A stretch of 51,589 bases of DNA, taken from an uncultured Planctomycetaceae bacterium (GTDB lineage Bacteria; Planctomycetota; Planctomycetia; Pirellulales; UBA1268). Made by a program: the position numbers and the translations under genes. The notes beneath the pieces were generated by a model. The model saw only the letters and a list, made by a program, of their open reading frames with translations. It searched no databases and was not told where the DNA came from. The stretch lies in assembly GCA_903885565.1 (NCBI GenBank), contig CAISJI010000222.1, positions 1 to 51,589 on the forward strand. The letters are read 5' to 3'. Below are positions 15,258 to 23,219 of the stretch, piece by piece. Numbering within the stretch: the stretch's first letter is position 1; every line of letters begins with the position of its first letter.

Positions 15258-17203
15258 GGCGAGCCCCCACGCAGCCGGCCGAGGTTGCCGGTGATTTCCC
15301 CGGTTGCCGCCGCCAGGCCCGCGGCCGCGGCGGCCAGGCGTTCTCCCTCATCCAGAAAGTTCGCGGTCTTCTCGGCGGCCGACGCAAAATCGGCCAGCAG
15401 CGGATCGACCAACCCCGCCTGGGGCAGGCGTGCCAGCAGGCTCTGGATGTCTCTGTCGATCCCCCGCCGCAAGCGGGCAAAGACCAGCCACCGCAGCAGC
15501 AGCCCCCACAGGATCAGCCACACCAGGGCCTCCTCCAGAAATCCAAGCCCCTCCACCGGTTTCCCCAGCCAGAGATGACCATGGAAAAAGTTCCAGCCGG
15601 CCCGCACCAGCACCGCGACGAGGAGGCCGGAGAAAAGAGACTCACACACCATGCGCACCACCGGCGCATCGACCCTGCTGCGGCGATCGACGACCAGCCG
15701 ATCGATCCCTGCGACCAGCCAACTACCGGTACGTTCCAGCAGCGTGCCGACGGTGGTTTGCACCTGAGATTCGCTCAATCTCGCCCGGCCCACCAGCGGT
15801 TCCCCCAGTCGGGCCCGCGCCGCCAGGCCCACAAGAATGCTGCGCGACTGCTCCACATCAGCTTCGCCCAAACCGATCTCCTCCACCGACTGCCAGGCGG
15901 CATGGGCTGAGGTCACAGGGGCAGCCGCCCCTCCGGCGAGCACCTGACTGATCACGCCTCCCCTGCCAGCCCGCAGACGCGGCCAGAACGCTCCGATAGC
16001 GGAGAGCGTGTGCAGAAACATTGCGAACGGACCGCCATGCCAGCGGTCGACCAGCTCATCGGTGATCATGCGCTGCCAGGCTGGTCGGCTGGCGCGGAGT
16101 CGCTCTTCCACCGCCTTGGCGAGCAAGCCCTCCAGACGCAAGCGTTCCTGGCGCAGTCCGGCAGCCAGCGCCTCCACCGGCTCCCGCAGCCCCGCAAGCT
16201 GCTGACGCGACTGGCCCACAAACCACTCGGCCAGATCGAGGGCACCGGTGCGGCGCACCCGGCGCGCGGCCCGACCGACCAGTTCCTCGTCGATCGCCCG
16301 CACCAGTTCTGCAAAGCCCGGCTCTGGTTCCAGGCCGGCCTGGGCCCGGCGGGCAGCCTCCAACCCGTCCACCCGGTAGATGCGGGGCACGAGAAAGCCC
16401 TGCGCTTCAAGCTCCCGCCGCCAGTCGTCACGAATATCGGGATCGCGCGAAGCATGCGACTGCACAAACAGCAACGGCCGGCCGGGGGCAAAGGCCGCCA
16501 CCTCCTGCGCCACGCTCCACGAGCGGTATTTCTGGGCCGTCGCCAGCAGCAGCAGCACGTCGCAGGCGGGCAGCACCGCTTCCAGCAGGTCGCGATTGCG
16601 ATTGGTATCGCTCGCCCGGGAGCCCGACGGGCTGCCCGATGCCCCCTGCTCCGCGGCCGGCTGGCCAGACTGCGTGTCGGGATCGGGGCAGTCGACCAGC
16701 ACGATGTTGGCCACCGCCGGTGAGTCGCTGCGCACCACGCGGGCGCCAGTCGCCTCCAGCGGCAGCCAGGCACAATCAACATCCCGGGCCACCACCACCA
16801 CCGGCGTGGTTGTGGTGGGACGGGCGACATCCCCTGCCGGGCTGACATCCCTGCCGGCGAGGGCATTGACCAGCGTGCTTTTTCCGGTGCCGGTGCCACC
16901 TATGACACCCACCACCAACACCCGCGATAACTCCCGCCGCGCCCGTTCCAAGCGGGGGGCGATCTGCTCCCACTCGGCGCTCGTCCGCCGCGCCGGCGGC
17001 CAATCGGGGAGCGCCCCGCTCCAACGCGACAGCCGGAGCACCAGTTCATCGAAGCGGCTGTCGTCAAAGAGCGCCGGGGACAGGTCATCCGCGGCGCCGG
17101 AGGCGGCCGAGGATGGCGCCTGTGGAAGTGACGGGTTCAGTGACGAGGATGGCTTCGGGGCAGGTGCCGAAGATGCAGATGGGGATGGTGGTGAATGGGC
17201 CAT
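15254..17203 (-). CDS. large membrane-associated GTPase (dynamin-like style), second of a pair
   Basis: This 649-residue protein has a low-complexity Ser/Pro N-terminus, then a G domain: G1 GGTGTGKST (about 102-110), a G2-region TTTTPVVVVA, and a G3-like VLVDCPDPDT. A long helical middle contains RQQLAGLREPVEALAAGLRQ. Near the C-terminus are two hydrophobic segments around VARVLVRAGWNFFHGH-like and ALVWLILWGLLLRWLVF, followed by a final helical region. This layout (GTPase head, helical stalk, hydrophobic hairpin) resembles bacterial dynamin-like or IRG-like proteins, but I cannot assign a subfamily. The ATG at 17203 overlaps the stop of the upstream GTPase (TGATG); its own stop overlaps the transporter gene. 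Confidence 0.8.
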   Translation of the reverse strand: MAHSPPSPSASSAPAPKPSSSLNPSLPQAPSSAASGAADDLSPALFDDSRFDELVLRLSRWSGALPDWPPARRTSAEWEQIAPRLERARRELSRVLVVGVIGGTGTGKSTLVNALAGRDVSPAGDVARPTTTTPVVVVARDVDCAWLPLEATGARVVRSDSPAVANIVLVDCPDPDTQSGQPAAEQGASGSPSGSRASDTNRNRDLLEAVLPACDVLLLLATAQKYRSWSVAQEVAAFAPGRPLLFVQSHASRDPDIRDDWRRELEAQGFLVPRIYRVDGLEAARRAQAGLEPEPGFAELVRAIDEELVGRAARRVRRTGALDLAEWFVGQSRQQLAGLREPVEALAAGLRQERLRLEGLLAKAVEERLRASRPAWQRMITDELVDRWHGGPFAMFLHTLSAIGAFWPRLRAGRGGVISQVLAGGAAAPVTSAHAAWQSVEEIGLGEADVEQSRSILVGLAARARLGEPLVGRARLSESQVQTTVGTLLERTGSWLVAGIDRLVVDRRSRVDAPVVRMVCESLFSGLLVAVLVRAGWNFFHGHLWLGKPVEGLGFLEEALVWLILWGLLLRWLVFARLRRGIDRDIQSLLARLPQAGLVDPLLADFASAAEKTANFLDEGERLAAAAAGLAAATGEITGNLGRLRGGSP

Positions 17204-19134
17204 CAGGTGAACTCCCGTCCGCATTCAAACAGCAACCGGCGCACCTGGGCAACCTCCGGGCGGGCGGCAGCGGTGGCCAAGCGATCGATCTCGTCCAGCC
17301 GTCCCCCCAGCACAACATCATGCAGCGTTTCTGCCAACACCTGGCTGCGTTCCGCCGACCAACCGGCAAACAGCCGTTCGATCAGCGGCTTGAGGCCCGC
17401 CATTGTCAGTCCCAGCGCTCCTTCGCCAGCCAGCGTGGCGGCAGTGCCCACCACAACATCACCGGCGTGGTGAATCAACACCGACAGGCCGCCGGCTGAT
17501 GCCGCCGCCGCCGGCACAACAGCCGCTCCCGCCAGCCCCAGCCCGACAGTGATCGCCGGGCGGGCCACCGCCCCCACATTCAGACCAGTCAGGATCCACC
17601 GCACCATTTCGGGATTCTCCCGCGAGAAGCGGTCGAGTTCGCCGCGCACGAACTCCTGATAGTGTTCCGACACGATCGGCAGCGCCGCGTGGCGGCGTTC
17701 CAAATCGGCATACCAAGCCGCGCGATCGCCCCCCACCAGCACGCCGCCGAGCATGTCGGCGAGACGCTCGCTGCGCCGGCAGGCGCCATCCAGCCGCTCG
17801 ATGAAGTCTCCCAAAGCCTGCTTGAGGGCCTTCAGCTCGACGGCGGAAAAATCTTCGCGCCGCTCCTCTTCGGTGCGCACCAGCCCCACCTTCCGCGCCA
17901 CCCACCGCACGCCGCCGCCCGCCTTGCGATAGGCCCAGCTCACGGTGAGGTCGAGCGTCGAGCGGCGGGGCTCGAGCCAGTTCCAGATTTCGTTCCAGAC
18001 CAGCTCCCGGGGGGCCGCGGGGAGGTCGACGCGCACGCGAGCCTCATCAGCCAGCAGCCGCTTGGCCTCCTGCCATTGCTGGGCACTCGATTCAAACGCA
18101 TCGAGCCAGCCCCCTGCGCCACTGCGCGAGTCAAGCACCACGCGGAAGGCTCCGTCCATCGCCCTGAGTTTGATGCGGTCGAAGTCGAAGCCTGCCAGCG
18201 TCGCCGCCAGATCGACCTGTGCTTCGGCAATGGGGCCAGCGGGAATGAGGCCGGGCGTCATCCCTGAGGCCAGCTCCGGCAGGGCAAACAATGCCAGCTC
18301 CCCCGCCTCGGCCCGGGTGAAATCGTGGGGGGCGGCATAGACGGCCAGCGGTTCGATCCCCGTCTCAGCGGTGAACGTGCGCAGCCACCCGCCAATGCGT
18401 TCCCGCTGCCGCGGCCAGTCGACCATGTTGAACACCACGATCACCGACTTCCGCGCGGCCGCAGCGGCCGCAAAAAAATCACGCACCGCAGCGTCGTTGT
18501 ATTTCTGCTGGGTGAGCACCGCGATCAGAACATCGCAGGCATTGCGCACCAGTTCAGCCCGGTGCCAGTTCTCCCGCAGCGTGCCGTCGACGTCGGGAGT
18601 GTCGAGGAGGATGAGCCGGGGCGGCTGCCGACCGCCGGGATCCTCGCGCCACACCAGCAGGTCATCCCCCTCTGCCCCCCCTCCGAGTGAATCCTCCGTG
18701 CCGGTCCACTCGTGGGGCGTGAAGCCGGGAAACAGGCTCGCGATGTCGATGCGCCCCGCCATGCCCCGGGGCAGGCTGGCGACCGGGCAGCGGGTGCGCG
18801 CCGCCTCCGGCACCGACTGGGTGATCGGACTCCCCACCAGCACGTTGGTGAGCAGGCTCTTGCCGGTGTTGGTGCCCCCGCACACCGCCGCCACCAGCAC
18901 CGCTTCGCGCGTCACTTGCGGACGCAATTTCCCAAACAGCTGTCCATACCATTCAGTGCCGGTGGGATCAGGAACGCCGAGGGCCGCTCCCAGCGGACGC
19001 AGCGCCTCGATCAGCCCGCACAACTCTCCCACATTCGCGGCCCACGCCTGATAGCCGGTCGGGAGCGTGGCCGGCGCTCCACCCGGAGCAGCGGAAGTGG
19101 GCGTCGGGGATACTGGCGGGAGGCCTGGTGACAC
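17203..19134 (-). CDS. large GTPase (dynamin-like style), first of a pair
   Basis: This 643-residue protein has a G domain: G1 GGTNTGKS (86-93), G3 LILLDTPDVDG, and G4 VVFNMVDWP, where NMVD is the NKXD-type base-recognition motif. Between them are YNDAAVRDFF and similar stretches typical of YfjP/dynamin-like GTPases. A helical region follows, and a hydrophobic hairpin-like stretch near the C-terminus (GLGLAGAAVVPAAAASAGGL) could insert in membrane. It is distinct in sequence from the next GTPase, so the pair is not a recent duplication. The start is a GTG at 19134 with a weak ribosome site; it heads a four-gene operon with an amino-acid importer. Confidence 0.8.
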   Translation of the reverse strand: MSPGLPPVSPTPTSAAPGGAPATLPTGYQAWAANVGELCGLIEALRPLGAALGVPDPTGTEWYGQLFGKLRPQVTREAVLVAAVCGGTNTGKSLLTNVLVGSPITQSVPEAARTRCPVASLPRGMAGRIDIASLFPGFTPHEWTGTEDSLGGGAEGDDLLVWREDPGGRQPPRLILLDTPDVDGTLRENWHRAELVRNACDVLIAVLTQQKYNDAAVRDFFAAAAAARKSVIVVFNMVDWPRQRERIGGWLRTFTAETGIEPLAVYAAPHDFTRAEAGELALFALPELASGMTPGLIPAGPIAEAQVDLAATLAGFDFDRIKLRAMDGAFRVVLDSRSGAGGWLDAFESSAQQWQEAKRLLADEARVRVDLPAAPRELVWNEIWNWLEPRRSTLDLTVSWAYRKAGGGVRWVARKVGLVRTEEERREDFSAVELKALKQALGDFIERLDGACRRSERLADMLGGVLVGGDRAAWYADLERRHAALPIVSEHYQEFVRGELDRFSRENPEMVRWILTGLNVGAVARPAITVGLGLAGAAVVPAAAASAGGLSVLIHHAGDVVVGTAATLAGEGALGLTMAGLKPLIERLFAGWSAERSQVLAETLHDVVLGGRLDEIDRLATAAARPEVAQVRRLLFECGREFT

Positions 19135-19325
19135 GCGCTGGACTCGCTGGGCCGGAGGCTGCAGCCGACACTACAGCCTCCGGCACACGCCCGCGGGCGG
19201 GGCTCGTTGCCGACCGCCTTGCGAGGCGCTACACTCCCTGAGGTGCGCGACAGCTTCCTGACCCTGACAGTGTGGCCTCCCGCCTTTCTTCCCGCAAACC
19301 CCAATCGCCAACGCGCGGATTCCGC

Positions 19326-20126
19326 ATGCTCCAACGCCGTCCCGTCTTCCCCGGTGTCATCGAGATGAACCACCAGGCTGGCTGGCGGATCGGCTGCAAT
19401 GTCTATCTCGTCTACGACGAGCGGGACTGGGCCTTGATCGACATCGGCTACGAGGAGACGGTCGACGAGATCATCGAGATGATCCGGCAGATGGATTTTC
19501 CCCTCTCGGCCTGCCGGGCGCTGGTGGCCACCCACGCCGACGTCGATCATATTCAGGGGATGCACAAGGCCAAGACAATTCTCAAGGCCCCCGTGCTGGC
19601 GCATCCGCTCGCGGTGGAGCCGCTGGAAACCGGAGATCGGATCAAGACCTTCGCCGAGATCGCCGCCCAAAACGTCCATCTGGATCTGCCGCCGGTGAAG
19701 ATCGACCGCACGGTCGAGGATGGCGACGTGATTGAGATCGGCAACCGGCGATTGGAGGTCTGGCACACTCCCGGCCACACCGACAGCCAACTCGCATTCC
19801 GGACCGGAGACCTGCTCCTCTCCGGCGACAATATCTACCGGGACGGTTCGGTGGGGGCTATCGACGCCCACCACGGCAGCGACATTCCCGCCTTCATCCG
19901 CTCGCTGGAGCGGATCGCTGACAGCAATGTGGAGTGGCTGCTGCCGAGCCATGGGCCGATCTTCCGCAAGCAGGATCGGCTGCTGCGACAGACAATCGAG
20001 CGTCTGCGGGGCTATCTCACGCTGGCCGACTTCGGCACCTGCGCGCTGGAATGGCCGCTGATTGCCGAATGGGATCGGGAGCTGGCCGAGGGTCGGCTTC
20101 CGGGAGCCGCCCCTCCGCGGGGCTAG
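19326..20126 (+). CDS. metallo-beta-lactamase-fold hydrolase
   Basis: This 266-residue protein has the MBL fold. The metal site reads [10 protein letters not shown] (His70, Asp72, Asp74, His75) where HxHxDH is usual, so the second His is an Asp. His151 in HTPGHTDSQ, Asp168 in LLLSGDNIY and His209 in LLPSHGPI complete the metal ligands. Such proteins hydrolyse thioesters, lactones or phosphodiesters; the substrate is unknown. The ATG at 19326 is preferred over an in-frame GTG at 19272 because similarity begins just after it, but the ribosome site is weak for both. It is transcribed divergently from the GTPase operon. Confidence 0.87.
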   Translation: MLQRRPVFPGVIEMNHQAGWRIGCNVYLVYDERDWALIDIGYEETVDEIIEMIRQMDFPLSACRALVATHADVDHIQGMHKAKTILKAPVLAHPLAVEPLETGDRIKTFAEIAAQNVHLDLPPVKIDRTVEDGDVIEIGNRRLEVWHTPGHTDSQLAFRTGDLLLSGDNIYRDGSVGAIDAHHGSDIPAFIRSLERIADSNVEWLLPSHGPIFRKQDRLLRQTIERLRGYLTLADFGTCALEWPLIAEWDRELAEGRLPGAAPPRG

Positions 20127-20138
20127 CGCTTGCTCTCC

Positions 20139-20169
20139 GCGGACAAAGCCATCCCTGGCCTTTGTCCGC
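20139..20169. repeat. repeat family A hairpin after the MBL gene
   Basis: GCGGACAAAGCC and GGCCTTTGTCCGC flank a short loop, with one bulged C, starting 13 bp after the stop at 20126. It is followed near 20178 by a degenerate copy of the GCATCGC/GCGATGC hairpin seen in the tandem block at 20690. The arms differ from the copy at 20662 in paired positions. Confidence 0.75.
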
Positions 20170-20312
20170 TTCATTCGGCATCGCGTCCGGCTATGCTTGC
20201 ACTTCGCAAACCTTGCGGGCAGAGAGGGTCCTGCCGGTTTTTCCATCAAGACCGCGCCGGAAGAAGGCCGATAGATTCCCTGAAGCGTTCGTTTTCCGGG
20301 GGGAATCAACCG

Positions 20313-20654
20313 ATGCAACGGCACCTGTTTGCCGCTGCGGCCGTCGTGGCCGGAGCAGTTTTTCTTGGCTTGGGCGAAGCACACGCCCAGCAGCCCGCCG
20401 GAGGCCAGCGAGCCTACGGCCAGCAATGGGGCCAAACAGCCGGCACGCCCGACTGGAACCGGTTCTACCACTATCCCTATGTGTGGTATCCGCAGAATTT
20501 CTACGCGGATGGCTACATGAAAAGCAGCAACGATCTCTACTACCGCTACCCTCAGGAAATGCGCGTGCCGGTCTACAACCGGGCCTGGCACAACGAATAT
20601 CCCAAGGGCCGCCGCTACTACCAGGGCCACCATTTCAATCTCGACGTGTTCTGA
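20313..20654 (+). CDS. small secreted aromatic-rich protein
   Basis: This 113-residue protein starts with a clear signal peptide (MQRHLFAAAAVVAGAVFLGL, cleavage after AHA at about residue 25). The mature part is dominated by Tyr, Trp, Phe, His and Arg, with DWNRFYHYPYVWYPQNFY, LYYRYPQEMRVPVYNRAW and a final HHFNLDVF. It has no cysteines or membrane segments. I recall proteins of this pattern as widespread but uncharacterised in planctomycetes; that memory is not proof. The ATG at 20313 follows a GGGGGGAA site. A family A hairpin begins 8 bp after its stop. Confidence 0.85.
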   Translation: MQRHLFAAAAVVAGAVFLGLGEAHAQQPAGGQRAYGQQWGQTAGTPDWNRFYHYPYVWYPQNFYADGYMKSSNDLYYRYPQEMRVPVYNRAWHNEYPKGRRYYQGHHFNLDVF

Positions 20655-20661
20655 ATATAAG

Positions 20662-21010
20662 GCGAAAAAGCCATCCATGGCCTTTTTCGCCTGGGGTCGG
20701 CGGAGGGAAACGCCAAGGGTTTCCCGCGCCGACGGCATCGCCTCCAGCGATGCTTGCTTGAGCGGGAAAAAGCCATCCATGGCCCTCCGGTTGCGCAGCA
20801 AACGGCCAAGTTAGTCGCCTGGGGTCGGCGGAGGGAAACGCCAAGGGTTTCCCGCGCCGACGGCATCGCATCCGGCGATGCTTGCTTGAGCGGGAAAAAG
20901 CCATCCATGGGCCCCCGGTTGCGCAGCAAACGGCCAAGTTAGTCGCCTTGAGTCGGCCGGTGGCAACGCCAAGGGTTGCCACGGACGACGGCATCGCATC
21001 CGGCGATGCT
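20662..21010. repeat. repeat family A: hairpin plus 128-bp tandem units
   Basis: A hairpin GCGAAAAAGCCAT/ATGGCCTTTTTCGC at 20662-20690 leads into two 128-bp units (20690-20817 and 20818-20945) and a partial third (20946-21010). Each unit has a long hairpin (20696-20733, 20824-20861, 20952-20989), a short GCATCGC/GCGATGC hairpin, a CCATCCATGG palindrome and a spacer ending in TTAGTCG. The third long hairpin keeps pairing through changes on both arms. No reading frame in it looks like protein. Confidence 0.88.
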
Positions 21011-21028
21011 TGGCACATCGCGGGACGA

Positions 21029-21097
21029 GGCGGAGGGGTCGGCGAACTTTTCGTGAGCGCATGCGACGAGACTTTTGCCGTCCCGCAGCCGGCGATG
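21029..21097. repeat. dispersed repeat family B, copy 2
   Basis: The core starts GGCGGAGGGGTCGGCGAAC and ends CGTCCCGCAGCC followed by GGCGATG. It differs from copy 1 mainly in the central segment (TTTTCGTGAGCGCATGCGACG). It joins directly to the partial third unit of the family A block, so the two repeat families are fused here. Confidence 0.8.
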
Positions 21098-21142
21098 CAT
21101 GCTCTTCGCGTAAAAAGCCATCCATTGCAGATCGCGGGTCGA

Positions 21143-21211
21143 GGCGGAGGGGTCGGCGAACGCTTGAGGAGCGCTAGCGACGAAACTTTTGCCGCCCCGC
21201 AGCCGGTGATG
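21143..21211. repeat. dispersed repeat family B, copy 3
   Basis: The core GGCGGAGGGGTCGGCGAACG to CCGCAGCCGGTGATG is close to copy 1, including CTTGAGGAGCG and GCGACGAAACTTTTGCCG. A CCATCCATTG fragment of the family A palindrome (about 21118-21127) lies between copies 2 and 3. The copy ends about 90 bp upstream of the OPT transporter gene. Confidence 0.8.
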
Positions 21212-21299
21212 CATGAAGCCGGCGATCCATGAGATTCAGATCTGCGCTTGCTCCTAGGGACCGTCCGGTGGAAAATCGACCGGAGAGGCCCCGACTCAT

Positions 21300-23192
21300 A
21301 TGGACGCTGCCCGCTCATCTGAAATCCCGCCAGCACCGCCGCCAGGCGATGAGGCGGCCACCGCCCGCTGGTGGCTTGCGCATGTCTATCAGGGGGACGA
21401 CGCCGTCCAGCTCTCGAGCCGTGCCATCCTCACCGGCATGATCATCGGCGGCGTGATGTCGGTTTCCAATCTCTACGTCGGCCTCAAAACCGGGTGGGGA
21501 CTGGGCGTCACCGTGACCTCCTGCATCATCGCCTTTGCGGTGTTTCAGTTTCTGGAAACAGTCTTTCCCAAGTCGGTCGGGCGGCCCTTCTCGACGCTCG
21601 AAAATTACACCGCCTCCAGCGCCGCAAGCGCCGCCGGCTACATGTCGAGCGCCGGGCTGGTGTCGGCACTGCCGGCCCTGACAATGACCACCGGCCGGCA
21701 ACTCGCCTGGTGGGAAATCATGCCCTGGCTGGCGGCGGTGTCGCTGCTGGGCGTGTTTATGGCGATCCCGCTCAAACGCCAGTTGATCAACATCGATCAG
21801 CTCCCCTTCCCGTCGGGCATCGCCACCGCCGAAACCCTGCGCAGCCTCCACGGCTCGGGGGGACAGGCTGCAGGACAGGCCCGCCTGCTGCTGGGGGCCG
21901 GCGCGGTCGGGGCGCTGCTGGCGGTGTGGCGCGATCTGTGCGCTGAGGTGACAGCCTGGGCGGCCTATGCGTTCCCCAAGGAGATGCCCTTTCTGCCCAC
22001 GGTCTGGGGGCACGACCTGCTGAAAAAATACACGCTCGGGATCGAGGGCTCGCTGATCATGGTGGCAGCCGGGGCGATCATGGGGATGCGCGTGGCGGCA
22101 TCGATGCTGGTGGGGGCGATTGTCTGCTACGGGGTCATCGGGCCGATCCTCGTGCAGCAGGGGATTGCCCAGCCGGGCTATCGGGGCATCGTGGGCTGGG
22201 TTCTCTGGCCGGCCACCGCGATGATGGTCACTGCGGGGCTGGTGTCGTTTGCCCTGCGCTGGCGCACGGTGCTGCGGGCCTTCGGGGGGCTCTCGCAATT
22301 GGTGGGCGGAACTGGCGAGCCGGCCGCTGCCGATCCTCTGCGGCACATCGAGGTGCCCGCCTCCTGGTGTGTGATTGGCTGCGGACTCTCAGGTCTGGCC
22401 TGCGTGCTGCTGGGGCACCAGTTCTTTGGCATCAGCTGGTGGATGGGAATCGTGGCGGTGCTGGTCACCTTTCTGCTCTCGATCGTCGCCGCCAGAGCCA
22501 CGGGCGAAACAGACATCACACCGATCGGCGCCATGGGGAAGATCACGCAGCTGGTGTATGGGGTGCTGGCGCCGACAAACATCACCACGAATCTGATGAC
22601 CGCGTCGATCACCTCCGGCGCCGCCTCGCACGCTGCCGATCTGCTCACCGATCTCAAGTGCGGATACCTGCTCGGTGGCAATCCCCGCAAGCAGACGATT
22701 TCGCAGCTCTTCGGCGTGCTCGCCGGCACGCTGGTCTCCGTGCCCGCGTATCTCTTCGTGGTGGGGCGCGACCCCGGCAAGCTCGGCTCCGAGGCCCTGC
22801 CGGCCCCAGCGGCGAAGGTGTGGGCGGGGGTGGCCGAATTGCTCGCCAACGGCCTTGCGGCGCTGCCGAAGGGGGCGCTGGTGGGAATAGTGATCGGCGC
22901 TGGCTTGGGGCTTGTGCTGGCGCTCCTGGAAGAATTCGCCCCGCCGAAATACCGGCCGTGGATCCCCTCGGCCACCGGGCTGGGGATTGCCGGAGTGATC
23001 CCCGCCTTCAATTCGATCAGTATGTTTTTCGGCGCTCTCATCGCTTTGATCGTGGCGAAGGCGGCACCGAAAACCGCGGAAAGCTCCACGGTGGCGGTGT
23101 CGAGCGGACTGATCGCCGGAGAATCGCTGATGGGCGTGGCGATCATCCTCTCAATCGAGATCCTCAAGGCGCTCGGCTTCTGGGCGGGCTGA
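21300..23192 (+). CDS. OPT-family oligopeptide transporter
   Basis: This 630-residue integral membrane protein has about 14-16 hydrophobic helices. It matches the OPT family, with IIGGVMSVSNLYVGLKTGW near the first helices, FLETVFPKSVGRPFSTLENY, QLINIDQLPFPSGIATAETL, a later PIGAMGKITQLVYGVLAPTN, and AADLLTDLKCGYLLGGNPRK before the last third. Bacterial OPT proteins import oligopeptides or metal chelates by proton coupling. The N-terminal 20 residues are cytoplasmic and Pro/Ala-rich. The ATG at 21300 has a GGAGAGG site. It ends 27 bp before the convergent M20 peptidase gene, a fitting partner for peptide use. Confidence 0.94.
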   Translation: MDAARSSEIPPAPPPGDEAATARWWLAHVYQGDDAVQLSSRAILTGMIIGGVMSVSNLYVGLKTGWGLGVTVTSCIIAFAVFQFLETVFPKSVGRPFSTLENYTASSAASAAGYMSSAGLVSALPALTMTTGRQLAWWEIMPWLAAVSLLGVFMAIPLKRQLINIDQLPFPSGIATAETLRSLHGSGGQAAGQARLLLGAGAVGALLAVWRDLCAEVTAWAAYAFPKEMPFLPTVWGHDLLKKYTLGIEGSLIMVAAGAIMGMRVAASMLVGAIVCYGVIGPILVQQGIAQPGYRGIVGWVLWPATAMMVTAGLVSFALRWRTVLRAFGGLSQLVGGTGEPAAADPLRHIEVPASWCVIGCGLSGLACVLLGHQFFGISWWMGIVAVLVTFLLSIVAARATGETDITPIGAMGKITQLVYGVLAPTNITTNLMTASITSGAASHAADLLTDLKCGYLLGGNPRKQTISQLFGVLAGTLVSVPAYLFVVGRDPGKLGSEALPAPAAKVWAGVAELLANGLAALPKGALVGIVIGAGLGLVLALLEEFAPPKYRPWIPSATGLGIAGVIPAFNSISMFFGALIALIVAKAAPKTAESSTVAVSSGLIAGESLMGVAIILSIEILKALGFWAG

Positions 23193-23219
23193 GGGAGGTG
23201 GCGTCACCAGGAGAAAGGG

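Noticed and set aside
19011..20801. Open frame of 596 codons on the minus strand
   Set aside because: It covers the MBL gene, a repeat and the small secreted gene in reverse; the MBL motifs on the plus strand are decisive.
20690..21211. CRISPR array
   Set aside because: Units are 128 bp, few, palindromic and without unique spacers; no cas gene is near.
20635..21336. Protein-coding gene with repeated CGTAKVSSLALLKRSPTPP-like peptides
   Set aside because: The peptide recurs in shadow frames at all family B repeat copies; it is a translation of the non-coding repeat.
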